Shown in pieces: positions 24,429 through 35,400 of a stretch of 64,000 nucleotides of DNA. The DNA is taken from NCBI GenBank assembly GCA_029641185.1, contig JAPWGK010000004.1, forward strand, positions 1,674,001 to 1,738,000. Direction: 5' to 3'. This stretch comes from Pseudofabraea citricarpa (lineage: Eukaryota; Ascomycota; Leotiomycetes; Helotiales; Dermateaceae). Made by a program: the position numbers and the translations under genes. Positions within the stretch are counted from its first letter, which is position 1, and every line of letters begins with the position of its first letter. Below the pieces are notes generated by a model that saw only the letters and a program-made list of their open reading frames with translations, was not told where the DNA came from and ran no database searches.

Positions 24429-25472
24429 CTAGGTCCGATCATTGACATCGAATTTCTTCTGCTGGGCAGCGCGGAAATGATGTGAAAGCCCAACCTGGGT
24501 AATCTCCTCCATCTGCGAAGGCGTCGGCTTGAAGGTGATGGCTTTTTGGTACTGGGCCAAGCGTTCTGGGTTCCGTGTGGTCGTGATAGCAATCAAATTT
24601 TGTTGATTGTGCCAGTTGGGAAGAATGGCACTCGGCTCAACACCATACTTCGTCGCCAGGCTCTCAACAAGTGCATCAAGAGGTCCGCCTTTGCCTTTAG
24701 TTAGGTGCGCCAGTCCTTTGAATGCCTTGATTTTGATCCCATTCTCCTGCATCCAAGATACGTAAAAATTGGCACGTTGCAGGTATGGTTGGAACTCGAT
24801 CTGGTTGATCACCGGAGGGGAGAGTGCGGTGCGCAAGGTGGCCTCCAGATGTGGTCGCAGATAGTTGCTCACTCCGATCGACTTTGCTTTGCCCGTCTTC
24901 TGCACTTTTTCCATGGCCGCCCAGGCTTTTGAAGATCCTCATCATTCTTGGCGAAGTAAGGCGTATGAATAAGATAGCTTGTGACAAGGCACGTGAGCAT
25001 TCGTAATCTGCCAGTGTACGCTTGGCCAAGGTTTACTCACAGATCAACATAAGATAAATGTAGTTTCTTCGGGCTATCTTCAATGGCTTGCGGGATGTTG
25101 AGCACGATGTCTTGGACCTTGGTCGTGATAAACAGTTCCTCCCGAGCAACACCACTCTCACGGATTGCAACGCCTAGCTCTTCCTCGGTGCCATAAGCGT
25201 CTGCACAATCGATATGATAGAAGCCTGCGCCAATTGCCTTCTTCAGGATATCGACGAGTGACTGATCGAATGGACCTTTGCCGTCAGGCTTGTACCATGC
25301 AGTGCCCGTTCCAAAACCTATCTGTTCTTATATGTGATCAAATTCCTTTGGAAAATGGAGATGGCGTCTATTTAGAATGACTCACCATAGGTACGGAACC
25401 TCCATCTTTGAGCGGAAACGAGTGTATCTCCGTATTTCCTGGTGCTTGGGGAAAGATTGATATCCCTACGAA
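24429..25472 (-). pseudogene. Aldo/keto reductase, frameshifted
   Basis: NAD(P)H-dependent oxidoreductase of the AKR superfamily, closest in pattern to fungal reductases like yeast YDL124W. Exons are about 25386-25472, 25041-25321 and 24429-24977, all with good GT-AG junctions. AKR hallmarks remain: PMIGFGTGTAW, catalytic D and Y in HIDCADAYGTEEEL, K in FITTKV, H in YLIHTP, then SIGVSNYLRPHLE, INQIEFQPYLQ and AITTTRNPERLA. Two lesions are visible. Near 24926 one base is missing, so DEDLQK leaves frame and reaches a stop; the rest continues intact one frame over from MEKVQKTGKAKS. Second, no in-frame ATG precedes the first exon. Unless the base is a sequencing error, the gene is dead or yields only a truncated protein. 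Confidence 0.8.
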
Positions 25473-26255
25473 CTGTTTAGAAAGTGAGCCGACCAAAGTT
25501 CAAGAGCAGAAGGATTTGATGGCAGAAAGAAGCATTGAGATAGTGGAGTTGTTGCATATATTTGGGGTTGATGCAAGGCTGAGGTCCGCGAGAACAAAGG
25601 TGGTTGATCATCCGATGCTGTAGCAGGGTCGAGGTGCAGTGCAGGCATCAATGACTTCTGCTGATGTGCAGAAGGCTTATGCGAATGATAAATGGAAGAA
25701 GACCAGAAAAGAGTGCAGCATGATTTTAATCCTAGCTAAGTATATTGGAGATTGCTACTGTTTCGAGAAAGCCCGCTCTGCTTCCTAATAAAGACCCAGA
25801 TAATCATGAGATAGTTAGCCCCCGTTAGCGAGAAGTTAACTCGAGTTTAAGTAAGTAAGTATATCTTTGAGTTTTTGTCCCGCACTCCGAAGACAACAGC
25901 AAGGTCTTGAGATGTTCCAAGACTTGCTCCAGATTGCCTTGAGAACTACGTTTAAACAACACTGTTGCCCCAGCTACAGTTGTCTTAAAGCGAGGATTGG
26001 TCGCTCATTGAATTTTGTGCAACGGTTCGCTCATCGCTGCTCCCATTAGAAGATGGCGCAGAACAAGAACTCCATTCCGCTTTTGGGGCGACCGGTTTGG
26101 GACTTGTTTTGGTTACCCGTAGCCATACACTGAAGAGCCAGATTCAGCCAAATGCCAACTCGACAGTAGGCAATGAAGATCTCCTTAGGCTTGAGCCACC
26201 AAATGAATGGTCTTAAAAAATGCATGCATTGGTATCTAAACAACAAGAAAAGCCT
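25473..26255. other. Intergenic, no gene seen
   Basis: About 780 bp between the reductase pseudogene and the 3' end of the FHIP gene. Short open frames here are not supported by motifs or splice structure. Confidence 0.45.
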
Positions 26256-29220
26256 TTAGGCAAATTTGATCTCCCCAAACAACCCCGCCCTAACCTGTAC
26301 CAATGCCGCCAGCTCTAAAATAAACTCCTGTAGCATAATAACGTTTGTCAGTACATGACTGACACTTACCATCTTCTGTTCCTCCTCTTCAGTGGCATCA
26401 TCTTTGGCAGTATTGCTGCTTGTCTCGGTACTTTCCGATTTGGGTTCTCGTAGATCAGGGAACGGAATAGGCTTGAGACCATTCTTCGAGAGTGGCAATC
26501 CAACTCTCCGAGCAAGAATACTCTGGTCAACAGCAGCAAATGCAGCTGCTTGGCTAGCCGGCACACCCAGATTCCTTTGCGAGCTTTCGCCATCACGGCG
26601 TGGACTCGCCGAAAATCCACGCGAGGTCCTGTTAGGGGGCGTTTCGAGTCCCATAGGAAATTGAGGTGGTGGTATAGAACTCCTTGAGCTTGTAGGTGTT
26701 GATATTCCGTAGCCGCCACTGATGCTGCTATTACTATAATCCTGGCTACTTCTCCCTCGTGGAGATCTGGACCGAGATGGAGTACCAAGTTCCGGAAATA
26801 TTCGTTGGGCAAGCGCATCAAATGCTGATGTTCTTGGCGGTGATGGTGTCGGCGACTCAAAGCTAGAACGAGGAGGTTTCCTTTGAGGAATGGGAATAGG
26901 TGTACTCATAACAGATGATGCAGCTTGGAAAGTTTCTCGCCGTTGCTGCAGAAGGTCGTTGAAGCGTGGAATATTAGCCCGGTAGCTTGCAACTTGGTCG
27001 ACAAGAGTCCCAAGTATTGTCAATATTTTTGGGACTTCGGATTTAGACCAATTTGGAACGCGGCGAGCATTTCTTACTGCTCGCAGCTGTCTCTCTTCTT
27101 TAGTTGCTAGTGCATCATCCAAATCATCAATCTCAGCTATAAGGATATCCTCAATCAGTTCTTCTTCTTCGAAAAAGTATTTGCTCGGGTCAGGCACAAG
27201 CCAGCCTTCGACATGCATGAAACCGCATGTAGCCATATCGACAAGAGTGCCTGTCAGACAGAGATTTGTTTCCACGGCATTTGTAAAAAAGCCTTTGAGT
27301 ATGTCGAGTAAAATTCCCAAAACAGGATCTTCAGGACGAATAGAATGTGCACGTATGTCTCGAGGAGCACCAGGCACAGTTGCATGCCCACCGCCGGGTT
27401 TGGAGGCACCGCCGCCGGCTGATTTAGGTGCAATAAGTGCTATTGAGCACGAATGACTTTCCAAGACATTTTTACAATCTTCGATGTGATTCTCATATGC
27501 TTCATCCAAATTATCATCACCACCCAAGTCAGATGCTAACGTCAGCAAATACTCCATCTCCTTGTCGTGGGCACCGACTGTCCGTTGTGGTTCTTCAGTT
27601 ATAATCTGATATGTTTGTAAAAGGGTTGAAACAGCATATCTATGATGCCGCCGAAGTATGACTGACACTAGCTGTAGAGTTACAGATATTGTTTGCTGAC
27701 TTTGCGATCGTAAGCTTCCAATGATAAGATCGACCAAATTGAACAACGCAGGTGTGGATGGCATATCAACGACCTGAGTTGCCATCAAAGTTGCAAGATC
27801 TAAAGATTTCCGCTTTCTTGCAGCACTAACCGAAGTTCTTGACCCGGATGGCTTGGATGATGTCGAATCCGGGAGAGCCAAAAGATAATGCAGTATGAGT
27901 TGGATCATATCAGGGTGATCCACTGATTCCAGTACCCTCCGTAGATAGAAAAGCACCGCCACTGAAGAGCCTCCATCAACATCAGAAGATTCGAGCAGGG
28001 ACGGATAGCTAAAATTCTGTCAGCTCTTGATAATAAGAAGTGATTAGAAAACATACAGTAATTGTTGCAAAAATATCACTTGGAAATGTTCCAAAAGTGT
28101 AGCTTTTACCTCTACCGATTTGCAGTGATTTAAAACGTCCTGCCAAAACATCAAATGGGATAAGAAGGTTTCCATATGTATTTGAAAGTTCGGCGAGGCT
28201 GAACTAACAATCTCGGATGTGGACGTGGGGTGTTGATAATCGGAAAAGGCTAAGACAGGAGGGAGTTCATCACGAGGATGATCGATTACCAGTTTCCGGC
28301 TCAGCTGCCCATAGAGGGCGCCTAAACCTGTTGCCATCATTGTTGCCAGATCACTTTCAACAATCCATTGTTCCAGCTCCACCGAGTTCGAGGCAGCCTC
28401 GATAATATATAGTAATCCTGTCCTCGCAAAATCACCAATTCTCCCTTCTTCATGTATATAATCTATCAGCAGATAGAAAAGAGGGAAGTCCTCCTTGTGT
28501 GTTTTCCCTGTGAACTTTTCATGCGCATTCCTTCCCTCGGACGACTCGCCGTGGTTCTGCGCTGTAAACCATGCTGGCAGAACCTCCGGATCTAATCTTA
28601 TTTTTGTAGTAATGTTGAATGACAATTCAACCACTTCTACCTCAGTGTCTCGGCCCAAGCGGATTGCATTTGCTCCGGTAATCCGAACCAAAAGGTTCAT
28701 GAGACTCTTTGCAAATGCATCGTTCTCCACGAAACTTTCCTCCTCGCTCTCAATAAGTGTAGCAAACAAGCCAACGGCTTCTCGGATGATGTATTCGTTG
28801 TACGAGGTAGTCGCAATCTTGCCTATCGAAATGTAAACTTGCTTCGCAGATGCAAATGTTATACAAGGGTGCGGTAGGGGTCGTCTCGACTCATCAGTCA
28901 AGAGCGCTGTGAGACCGGCGATGTTGTCGCGGATGTCATCGGCAGCCTCGAGATCTTTCGAAAGGTTGGTTGACCGCTGCCATGTTGTCTACAGGCTGGT
29001 CAGTGACGATTATACGGTGAAGATATGGGAGATTCCAATGTACTAGGAGCTGGCTGTACTCCCTTTTGAAACGTGCCAGACGCTTTTCAGGGTTGTTGGT
29101 ACCCTTCTTGGACGCCGCTGGGGCGAGGGAAGTACCGGCTATCAAACGCGACCACTATTGAATTAGTTAGCAATTTAAATCAATTTTGATCTATCTCGCG
29201 GTGTGACATACGAAGTCCAT
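26256..29220 (-). CDS. FHIP-family protein (RAI16-like)
   Basis: Member of the FTS-Hook-interacting-protein family, which in filamentous fungi links early endosomes to dynein via Hook. Exons: 29212-29220, 29044-29154, 28057-28988, 26370-28008, 26256-26327; product 920 aa. The first exon encodes only MDF, then WSRLIAGTSLAP, the usual N-terminus. Intron 2 joins EYSQLL to TTWQRSTNLSKD. The helical RAI16-like domain includes DESRRPLPHPC, EYIIREAVGLFATLI and VAVLFYLRRVLESVDHPD. A Ser/Pro/Arg-rich linker (about residues 710-870) precedes the conserved C-terminal helix EFILELAALVQVRAGLFG. The last intron is only 42 nt (26328-26369), a multiple of three with no stop, so retention would add 14 residues. 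Divergent from the neighbour starting at 29721. Confidence 0.88.
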
Positions 29221-29720
29221 GGCTCTAGCAACGAAAGAGGCATGTTTCGATGGTGATATATTGCATCAAGTCCTGCGAAATGCGAAGACGTGTTTCACAC
29301 GCGCCTGCGCTGGACAAGGCTGATGACTAAGCAAGGCTATCAATGCAGAAAGGGCGTCGGGATTCGTGGGTTTAAAATAAACGTAATTTACCAATAGTAT
29401 TTTATCAGCCCCTTTTGGAAAGAATCAAGAAAACAACCTTGGAAGCTATCTTTCGAAAAGGGCGACTTGCATATTCACGTGAGAAGAATTTGAAATGTGA
29501 AACACAATTCCAACATCTCATAATCTCTTCCTAATCAGTCACAAGGCTAGGCCGTTATTGGAAGTGTTGGATCCGCTGCATCTAATTTTGACATGACTGC
29601 CCTTTCAAGAACCGACAACATTTAGCAACTCGTCAAGGTGAAGTGACGTGTAGCTTCTGCGGCATCGTCCAGACTAACACAGTATCCCGATTCATTTCTC
29701 ACCGGAGACTTACCCAGTCC
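29221..29720. promoter_or_regulatory. Shared divergent promoter, 500 bp
   Basis: Lies between the FHIP start (29220, minus) and the glycosyltransferase-like start (29721, plus), so both promoters must be here. I see no strong TATA box on either side. Confidence 0.5.
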
Positions 29721-30896
29721 ATGATTCGGTTGACAAGATTAATTCACTGCCCGGGGGCCCATATGGGTGGGAAAAAGCGCACACGAAAGATGGCTGGCGC
29801 CATAGTAGCATTCATCGTCTGCTGGCATCTCTATCTCTCAGCAGCACACAAGAGCCCAGAACCACCACCATTACTTATTGACGATAACTTCCCACTGGGT
29901 CTAGCCAATAAAGTTCCTTCCATCCCAGTTTGGAACGCTTCACCCACACCGCACGTCGTTGAGCAGACCCCTCTGTTCATTGGATTTACCCAGAATTGGT
30001 TACTTCTCCAGCAGACAGTAGTTAGCTATCTGACTGCCGGTTGGCCTGCGTCAGATATTATTGTTGTTGACAATACTGGGACCATGCTATCCAACCAAAA
30101 CTCCCAGTTGACAATTCAAAACCCCTCCTACTTGGATTATCATCGTCTCCGGGACGTTCTGGGAGTCAAAGTCATCTCAACCCCGAGCCAATTGTCCTTT
30201 TCGCAACTGCAGAATTTCTATCTTTACGAATCGATCCAGAGGAACTGGACTCATTATTTCTGGTCACATATGGATGTTGCTATCTTATCTTCGGACAGTT
30301 TTTTGTCTGACACCTACGAATCTTTCTACACCCGTGTAGTCTTAGATCTGCGCCAGGGACTATCGTCAACTGATTGGGCCGTTCGGTTTTACCTATACGA
30401 CAGATTAGCTCTGGTTTCTGTAGCAGCATATACAGCAGTCGGTGGCTGGGATACATCCATACCCTACTACCCAACAGATTGCGACATGTATGAGCGTTTG
30501 AATATGGCTGGTTACAAAAATCCCTCTCCGGATGTTGGATATATATTTGATGTGGCATCGAGTATTAAAGATCTTTCGAGTTTCTATCAAGTTGGGATGC
30601 CTAAATCTCCCTCATATCAAGAGTTATACGGAATTTTAAAGGAATTGGAGATGCACAAGAACCAGGAAGATGGAGAGCGTAATACTTGGCAAGATTTGCA
30701 GCAAGGTGGACAAGGAGAGCCATATTATCGAGATGTCAAGGGTTCTATGTATGCCAAGGAGAAAATGATCGAAGCTGGCAGAAAAATATACAGGCGTAAA
30801 TGGGGTACTTCGGAGTGCAGGCTTTATGAAGCAGGTGTTCGGCTTAGTGACGCTTGGGCACCAGGATTTCGCTGGGGTGTATTGCAATGGTTCTAG
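29721..30896 (+). CDS. Type II membrane glycosyltransferase-like
   Basis: Single-exon gene of 391 aa. The start ATG at 29721 is chosen because the longer frame to 29643 begins with GTG; an ATG at 29763 (MGGKKRTRKMAG) is an alternative. A short basic N-terminus is followed by one membrane anchor (MAGAIVAFIVCWHLYLSA), then a lumenal domain: the type II layout of Golgi enzymes. DIIVVDNTGTM resembles the nucleotide-sugar entry strand of GT-A folds. YFWSHMDVAILS and PTDCDMYERL are candidate acidic metal-binding motifs, and GGWDTSIPYYPTDCD resembles the acceptor-side segment of such enzymes. N-glycosylation sequons are present (NWTH). The family is widespread in fungi but, to my knowledge, without a characterised member; sugar and acceptor cannot be read from sequence. 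Confidence 0.72.
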   Translation: MIRLTRLIHCPGAHMGGKKRTRKMAGAIVAFIVCWHLYLSAAHKSPEPPPLLIDDNFPLGLANKVPSIPVWNASPTPHVVEQTPLFIGFTQNWLLLQQTVVSYLTAGWPASDIIVVDNTGTMLSNQNSQLTIQNPSYLDYHRLRDVLGVKVISTPSQLSFSQLQNFYLYESIQRNWTHYFWSHMDVAILSSDSFLSDTYESFYTRVVLDLRQGLSSTDWAVRFYLYDRLALVSVAAYTAVGGWDTSIPYYPTDCDMYERLNMAGYKNPSPDVGYIFDVASSIKDLSSFYQVGMPKSPSYQELYGILKELEMHKNQEDGERNTWQDLQQGGQGEPYYRDVKGSMYAKEKMIEAGRKIYRRKWGTSECRLYEAGVRLSDAWAPGFRWGVLQWF

Positions 30897-32465
30897 CGGA
30901 GTCTTTTAAATTCTCAATAACATATCTTCTCTGCCAAGTGGATCTAGTAACAGCTGTTCTACTGATATATTTGATTTCTGATACTTGTGCGAGCTGAGAA
31001 AGGAATCTTGATTCTGTCAGCTACTAATAATTTGGCGCCAAAGGCTAGTACAATAAATACGCAAGAGATTTCCCACTATTTAGTTCTATAATATAATTCA
31101 TTTCCTGGCTGTGCAAGCAAAAAATTAGCAACACGTGGTGACAGAATTGGGGCAATTTGCTGATGTGGCTCAGACTCTTCTCGCTTAACTTCAAGAATTA
31201 AAGTCCAAAGATTCGTGAGAGGTAAGGCAATCAACCTTACTGCTAAAAGATAATTCATCTAATGTAACATCTTAACTGCCCAATTACTTGAAACATTCTG
31301 CTCTATAAGAGAGAGGTCTTGGTATGGCCTTGAAATGTTACCTATGGTCGTCAGCAATTTGTTTCCTACAAGTATAATTCTACAGAAGCAGATTACCACC
31401 ACATACGACCATAGACTAAGGAGAATTAGGCTATCTCGACAGTCTACAGTGACTCTAGTGTTAAATCTTCAAATTATCAATTGGATCTTGAAAATGAGAT
31501 CTAGTTTTGCGATCTTTTTTTCTTAGGGATAAATTTGATATCTAAGAATTAGTATCTTGACCAATTCCCCCCCAGATTCATTTCCAATTCCTCGGCCCAT
31601 TTTGTAAATTATTTCTATTATTCTTGCATAGCAATAACCCATTTTCAGAAACGGGTCATTTGTTGGATTATGGCTCGCCGTTAGTTTAACTCCAAATGAA
31701 AATAAAAATGTCTCCTTAATGTGTTCTTTCTAATCTTCCTTCATATCAAAACTCTCGCAATGTCGTCCTTTATGAATAAATGCGGAAAGAGGCGAAATCG
31801 TCGATAATTACCTCCTATCACACCGAACATAATAAATCTAAGCGTTATCCACCAGTCGTGCAACTAACGACTAAGCGGTACCTTCACGCGGCAGTATATA
31901 ATATCCTCAAAGCAGTGCTCTCCGACGCTGACGCGACAGGTTTCTTAAAGATTATATTTATGATGACAGGCCTTTTTTGCAGCGCCACGAGGACGTCCTG
32001 TCGGCTGGGCGCTTGAAATATTTCATGAAATGGCCACTTGACTCATCCGTAGCATATGCTCTGAGCCCTTCTTTGCAAACATTATAGCGGGGGACTTTTT
32101 GAGGGTGATTACATTGGATGTCCGTGTAGAATAAAACATCTCATCTGTGTCCATAGGAGGGAGAGTGAATCTGATATCAAAATTCTCTTTGTCTCAGAAG
32201 CATCTCTTCCAGAATCCACCGGAGGGTTTGGCTCCTGTAAATACTAACATTGTCAGATATTGGTTTCCTCGGCAGGTAGAGTGAGATCGCTAGGTCCAGC
32301 TTTTTAGGTTTGTAGGGTCAACTTGAACACATGGCACTAGCACACTCGTGACGCATATTTCGACAATATCTCAATTTACAGACACACAGGATAGGCTTGT
32401 GGCTCTCACGAGGTATAATCTAATACCTCAACTGCAGATAATAATTGAGCAGATAATGTCGAACG
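30897..32465. other. Intergenic, 1.6 kb
   Basis: AT-leaning sequence with no coding frame, tRNA or clear repeat. It separates the glycosyltransferase-like gene from the 3' end of QNS1. Confidence 0.45.
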
Positions 32466-35400
32466 CTACGTCTCATCTTCTTGTTGATCACCAGCAGCGA
32501 CCCTAGTACCAGCTTCGCCCATCTGTTTGATGCTGCGCTCGATCTTCTTGTAAGCCCAGTCAAAGGAAGGATACAAGAAGGGCCCTGAAGGAGATGTTAG
32601 CAAAAGCTCATACTCGGGCTTGTCTTCAGGAAGTAAAAGCCCCAGAGAGAGAAATTCGCCTCAAGCCAGCCATGCAGAAAATGGAACCGTTATACGTACT
32701 CATATCAAATCGATTGTCGTCGACGCCGTAAGCTTCCATATGATACGCGGGACTATATATGAGAAGTCATCGTTAGCTTTCGTCATAAGCCTTATAAGAA
32801 AGGAGTTGATCTCAGAGTATGTGGATCAGCAGTAATTGGTCTTCAACCCGGTGCTGGGAAAATAATATATGAACAACGTACGTTATAGTCGTCATCTTGT
32901 GTCGATTGATCTGTGATATCGTCAATTTTGATTACTATAAAGGAGGCATACTGTACGTACAGCGTAATTCCAAGTGAAGAATCGAACTTTCTCGTAGATC
33001 TGTTGGGGGGAGAGCGTATTGCCCCAGACATGCAACAATTTCTCCCACATTGCGTACGGGCCGAGTTTGCTTTTAGTTGTCAGCAGCCGTCAAATATTAA
33101 AGCGGAAAGCAGTTGTTTTACTTGATCTTCCTCAAACGACCATACACACTCAGCTCGTTGTAAGTCATTCCCATGTCAGCCTCGTCTGCCTGGACATAGT
33201 TCTCGGTCAATGGCTCCAGCTCAGCAGTTGGTGGCGCATCCAGGAAGCCTTGAAGTAGACTAAGCCCAAAATTTTCTTTCAGAGAAGCCCAGTGAATGAC
33301 TAAAAGAGTCGGTATTCGTTAACGGTTTTCCAGATGATCCAGGAAGTGCTTTAGAAGTCAAGCATTGGGGCTCAGAAATAGCCGAAGTAAATTTGGAGTT
33401 GGGTAACTTACAGCTCTTGAGATCTGTCTTTGATATTCCACCGATGGGATTGATGCTGAAAGCGGTTAGAGGGGCCATGGATGGATCGCCTTAGAAGCCA
33501 CTTACTCTGCTGAAGAACAGTCGTATTTCCTGCGAGATTCTGTCAGTAACAGCGCTATCGTGATAGGAAGTATTTGAGCGATACATACGTTAAATAGCCT
33601 CTGAGACTTTCATCAACATTTGCGCTCCCAAGCACTAAGAGAGATCCCGGGGCTCCTTCACGGCGGCCTCTGCTCTGAGGGAGGAGTTGAGCCAAAGAGT
33701 ACGCAGTTACCATTCTGAGTCGTGCTTGACTAGAGGATGGCGGAGTCAGTGATTGTTTTATTGAGAGGGTTTCTGGACGATCTTGTATAAGGTATGTGTC
33801 TCATGAGAAACTTTCTCTTGAGACACTCAAAAATAAGAAATTGTTCTATTCCCCATCCACTTACATGTTTTGCAGCGCAAGGTTCTCCACTTTAGTACCA
33901 CCATACATCTTGAACTTTGGTTCAGTGCCCGTATTTGCAGTAAGAAGCTTGACCTGTTCATCATATACTATCACCTTATTAGCATATGGTTCAAGTCAGG
34001 AGCCGAAGAAAAAAGAGTTTGTCTCGGCTCTTGAAAGAAGAATCAGGGCGGAACTAGGACAAACCGGGATCGATGTCGAAGGCTAGATGGTAAGCACCAA
34101 TCTCCGCAGCGAGCTGTGCTGCGCGAGCTCTAGTTTCAGGTGAGGAGTTCCTTTCCATTCCCATGTAGGCCGTCTGGCGAGAAAATCATATTAGTTGTTA
34201 TGTGCTTGCGAAGGAAGAAAGGCTGTCAACCAGGTGACTCTTACGCAGAAGATACGGTTTGCAATTTCCTGTGTAGTTTTTGGAACCCAGCTGCTGCCCA
34301 GCTCTTCTCCAGTAATTCTGTGCAGATCTGCAAGGACCTGATGGTTTCCTGATTCGATTGCTTGTAATACAAAAAGGGTCATGGAATGGACTTCATTCAG
34401 ATCAGTTAGCATCATCTCTAGTTAGAAAAGACGGACAGAATGGGTTGGCGTGATGCCTGTCCGGTCGTAGAACGTACCTATGACAGCAGTCGCACACGAA
34501 TCAATTCCACCACTGATCTCGGATTTAGTTACTTCTTCTAAGCTTCCCGGGAGTGAATATACACGTCTCAAGAGTGTATTTGGTGTATTTACCCCGGAGC
34601 AGGTACTTCAGGGACAGCCGGAAATGGTATGAGTACTACGAGAACTTGACTTACCTAAGCGGTAGAAAGAATCCTGCTTGTTTCGATCTGCGTAAGTAAT
34701 CCCACTACAGTTCAATGTTAGTCGATGTATCGGATGGATTGTACAAGAAACGACGTACCAGATAGCATGCGGGGCCATAAGCAATCTCTTGTTCTGGGAC
34801 GTTGTATTTGACGGCTTGCGGTGTTGTAGGATGGAGTGAAAGATCGATCTCGTCCCCTTCTCTAGACAGGGACACTAAAAGCATATAAGCTTCTTTCCTT
34901 GGCACAAAACAAGGGAACAACTCACTATCCACTTCGATACGGTCATATTTTGGCTGATCTAGAGCTTGCATTGCTCTGCTTTTCTGATCACGGTATGATC
35001 TCACCTCTTCCAAGTCAATTGTCGCAGTTATGACCTCGACGTCGTTCAGTGAGAACTGGCTGCCCTGGGCAAGGACTTTCCCATTGCAAATGATCAAAGC
35101 ACAGCCGTCATCTATATCATATAAGCTGGAATCTATTGACTGGGAATGCGGACTGGCTTACAATACAGTCTGTCTCCATCGCCTGAGCTGCTAGTTAGTA
35201 TATGTCCTGGATACAGATAAAGATAAGAACGCAGAGAACATACATCCTTGTTGATTTGCATACAGGTAGATGCCGCCGCATTTCAAGGTCGCGGAGATGA
35301 TCAGCTCTACTCTTACATGGAGCTTGCGCAATTCTAATCATCAAATTAGCGTTGTAAATTGCTGAAAATTAATAGTGGGCTCGAAGCCTAGGAGCTGTCT

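Noticed and set aside
29643..29720. Upstream extension of the glycosyltransferase-like gene
   Set aside because: The frame opens with GTG; the first ATG is at 29721 and directly precedes the membrane anchor.
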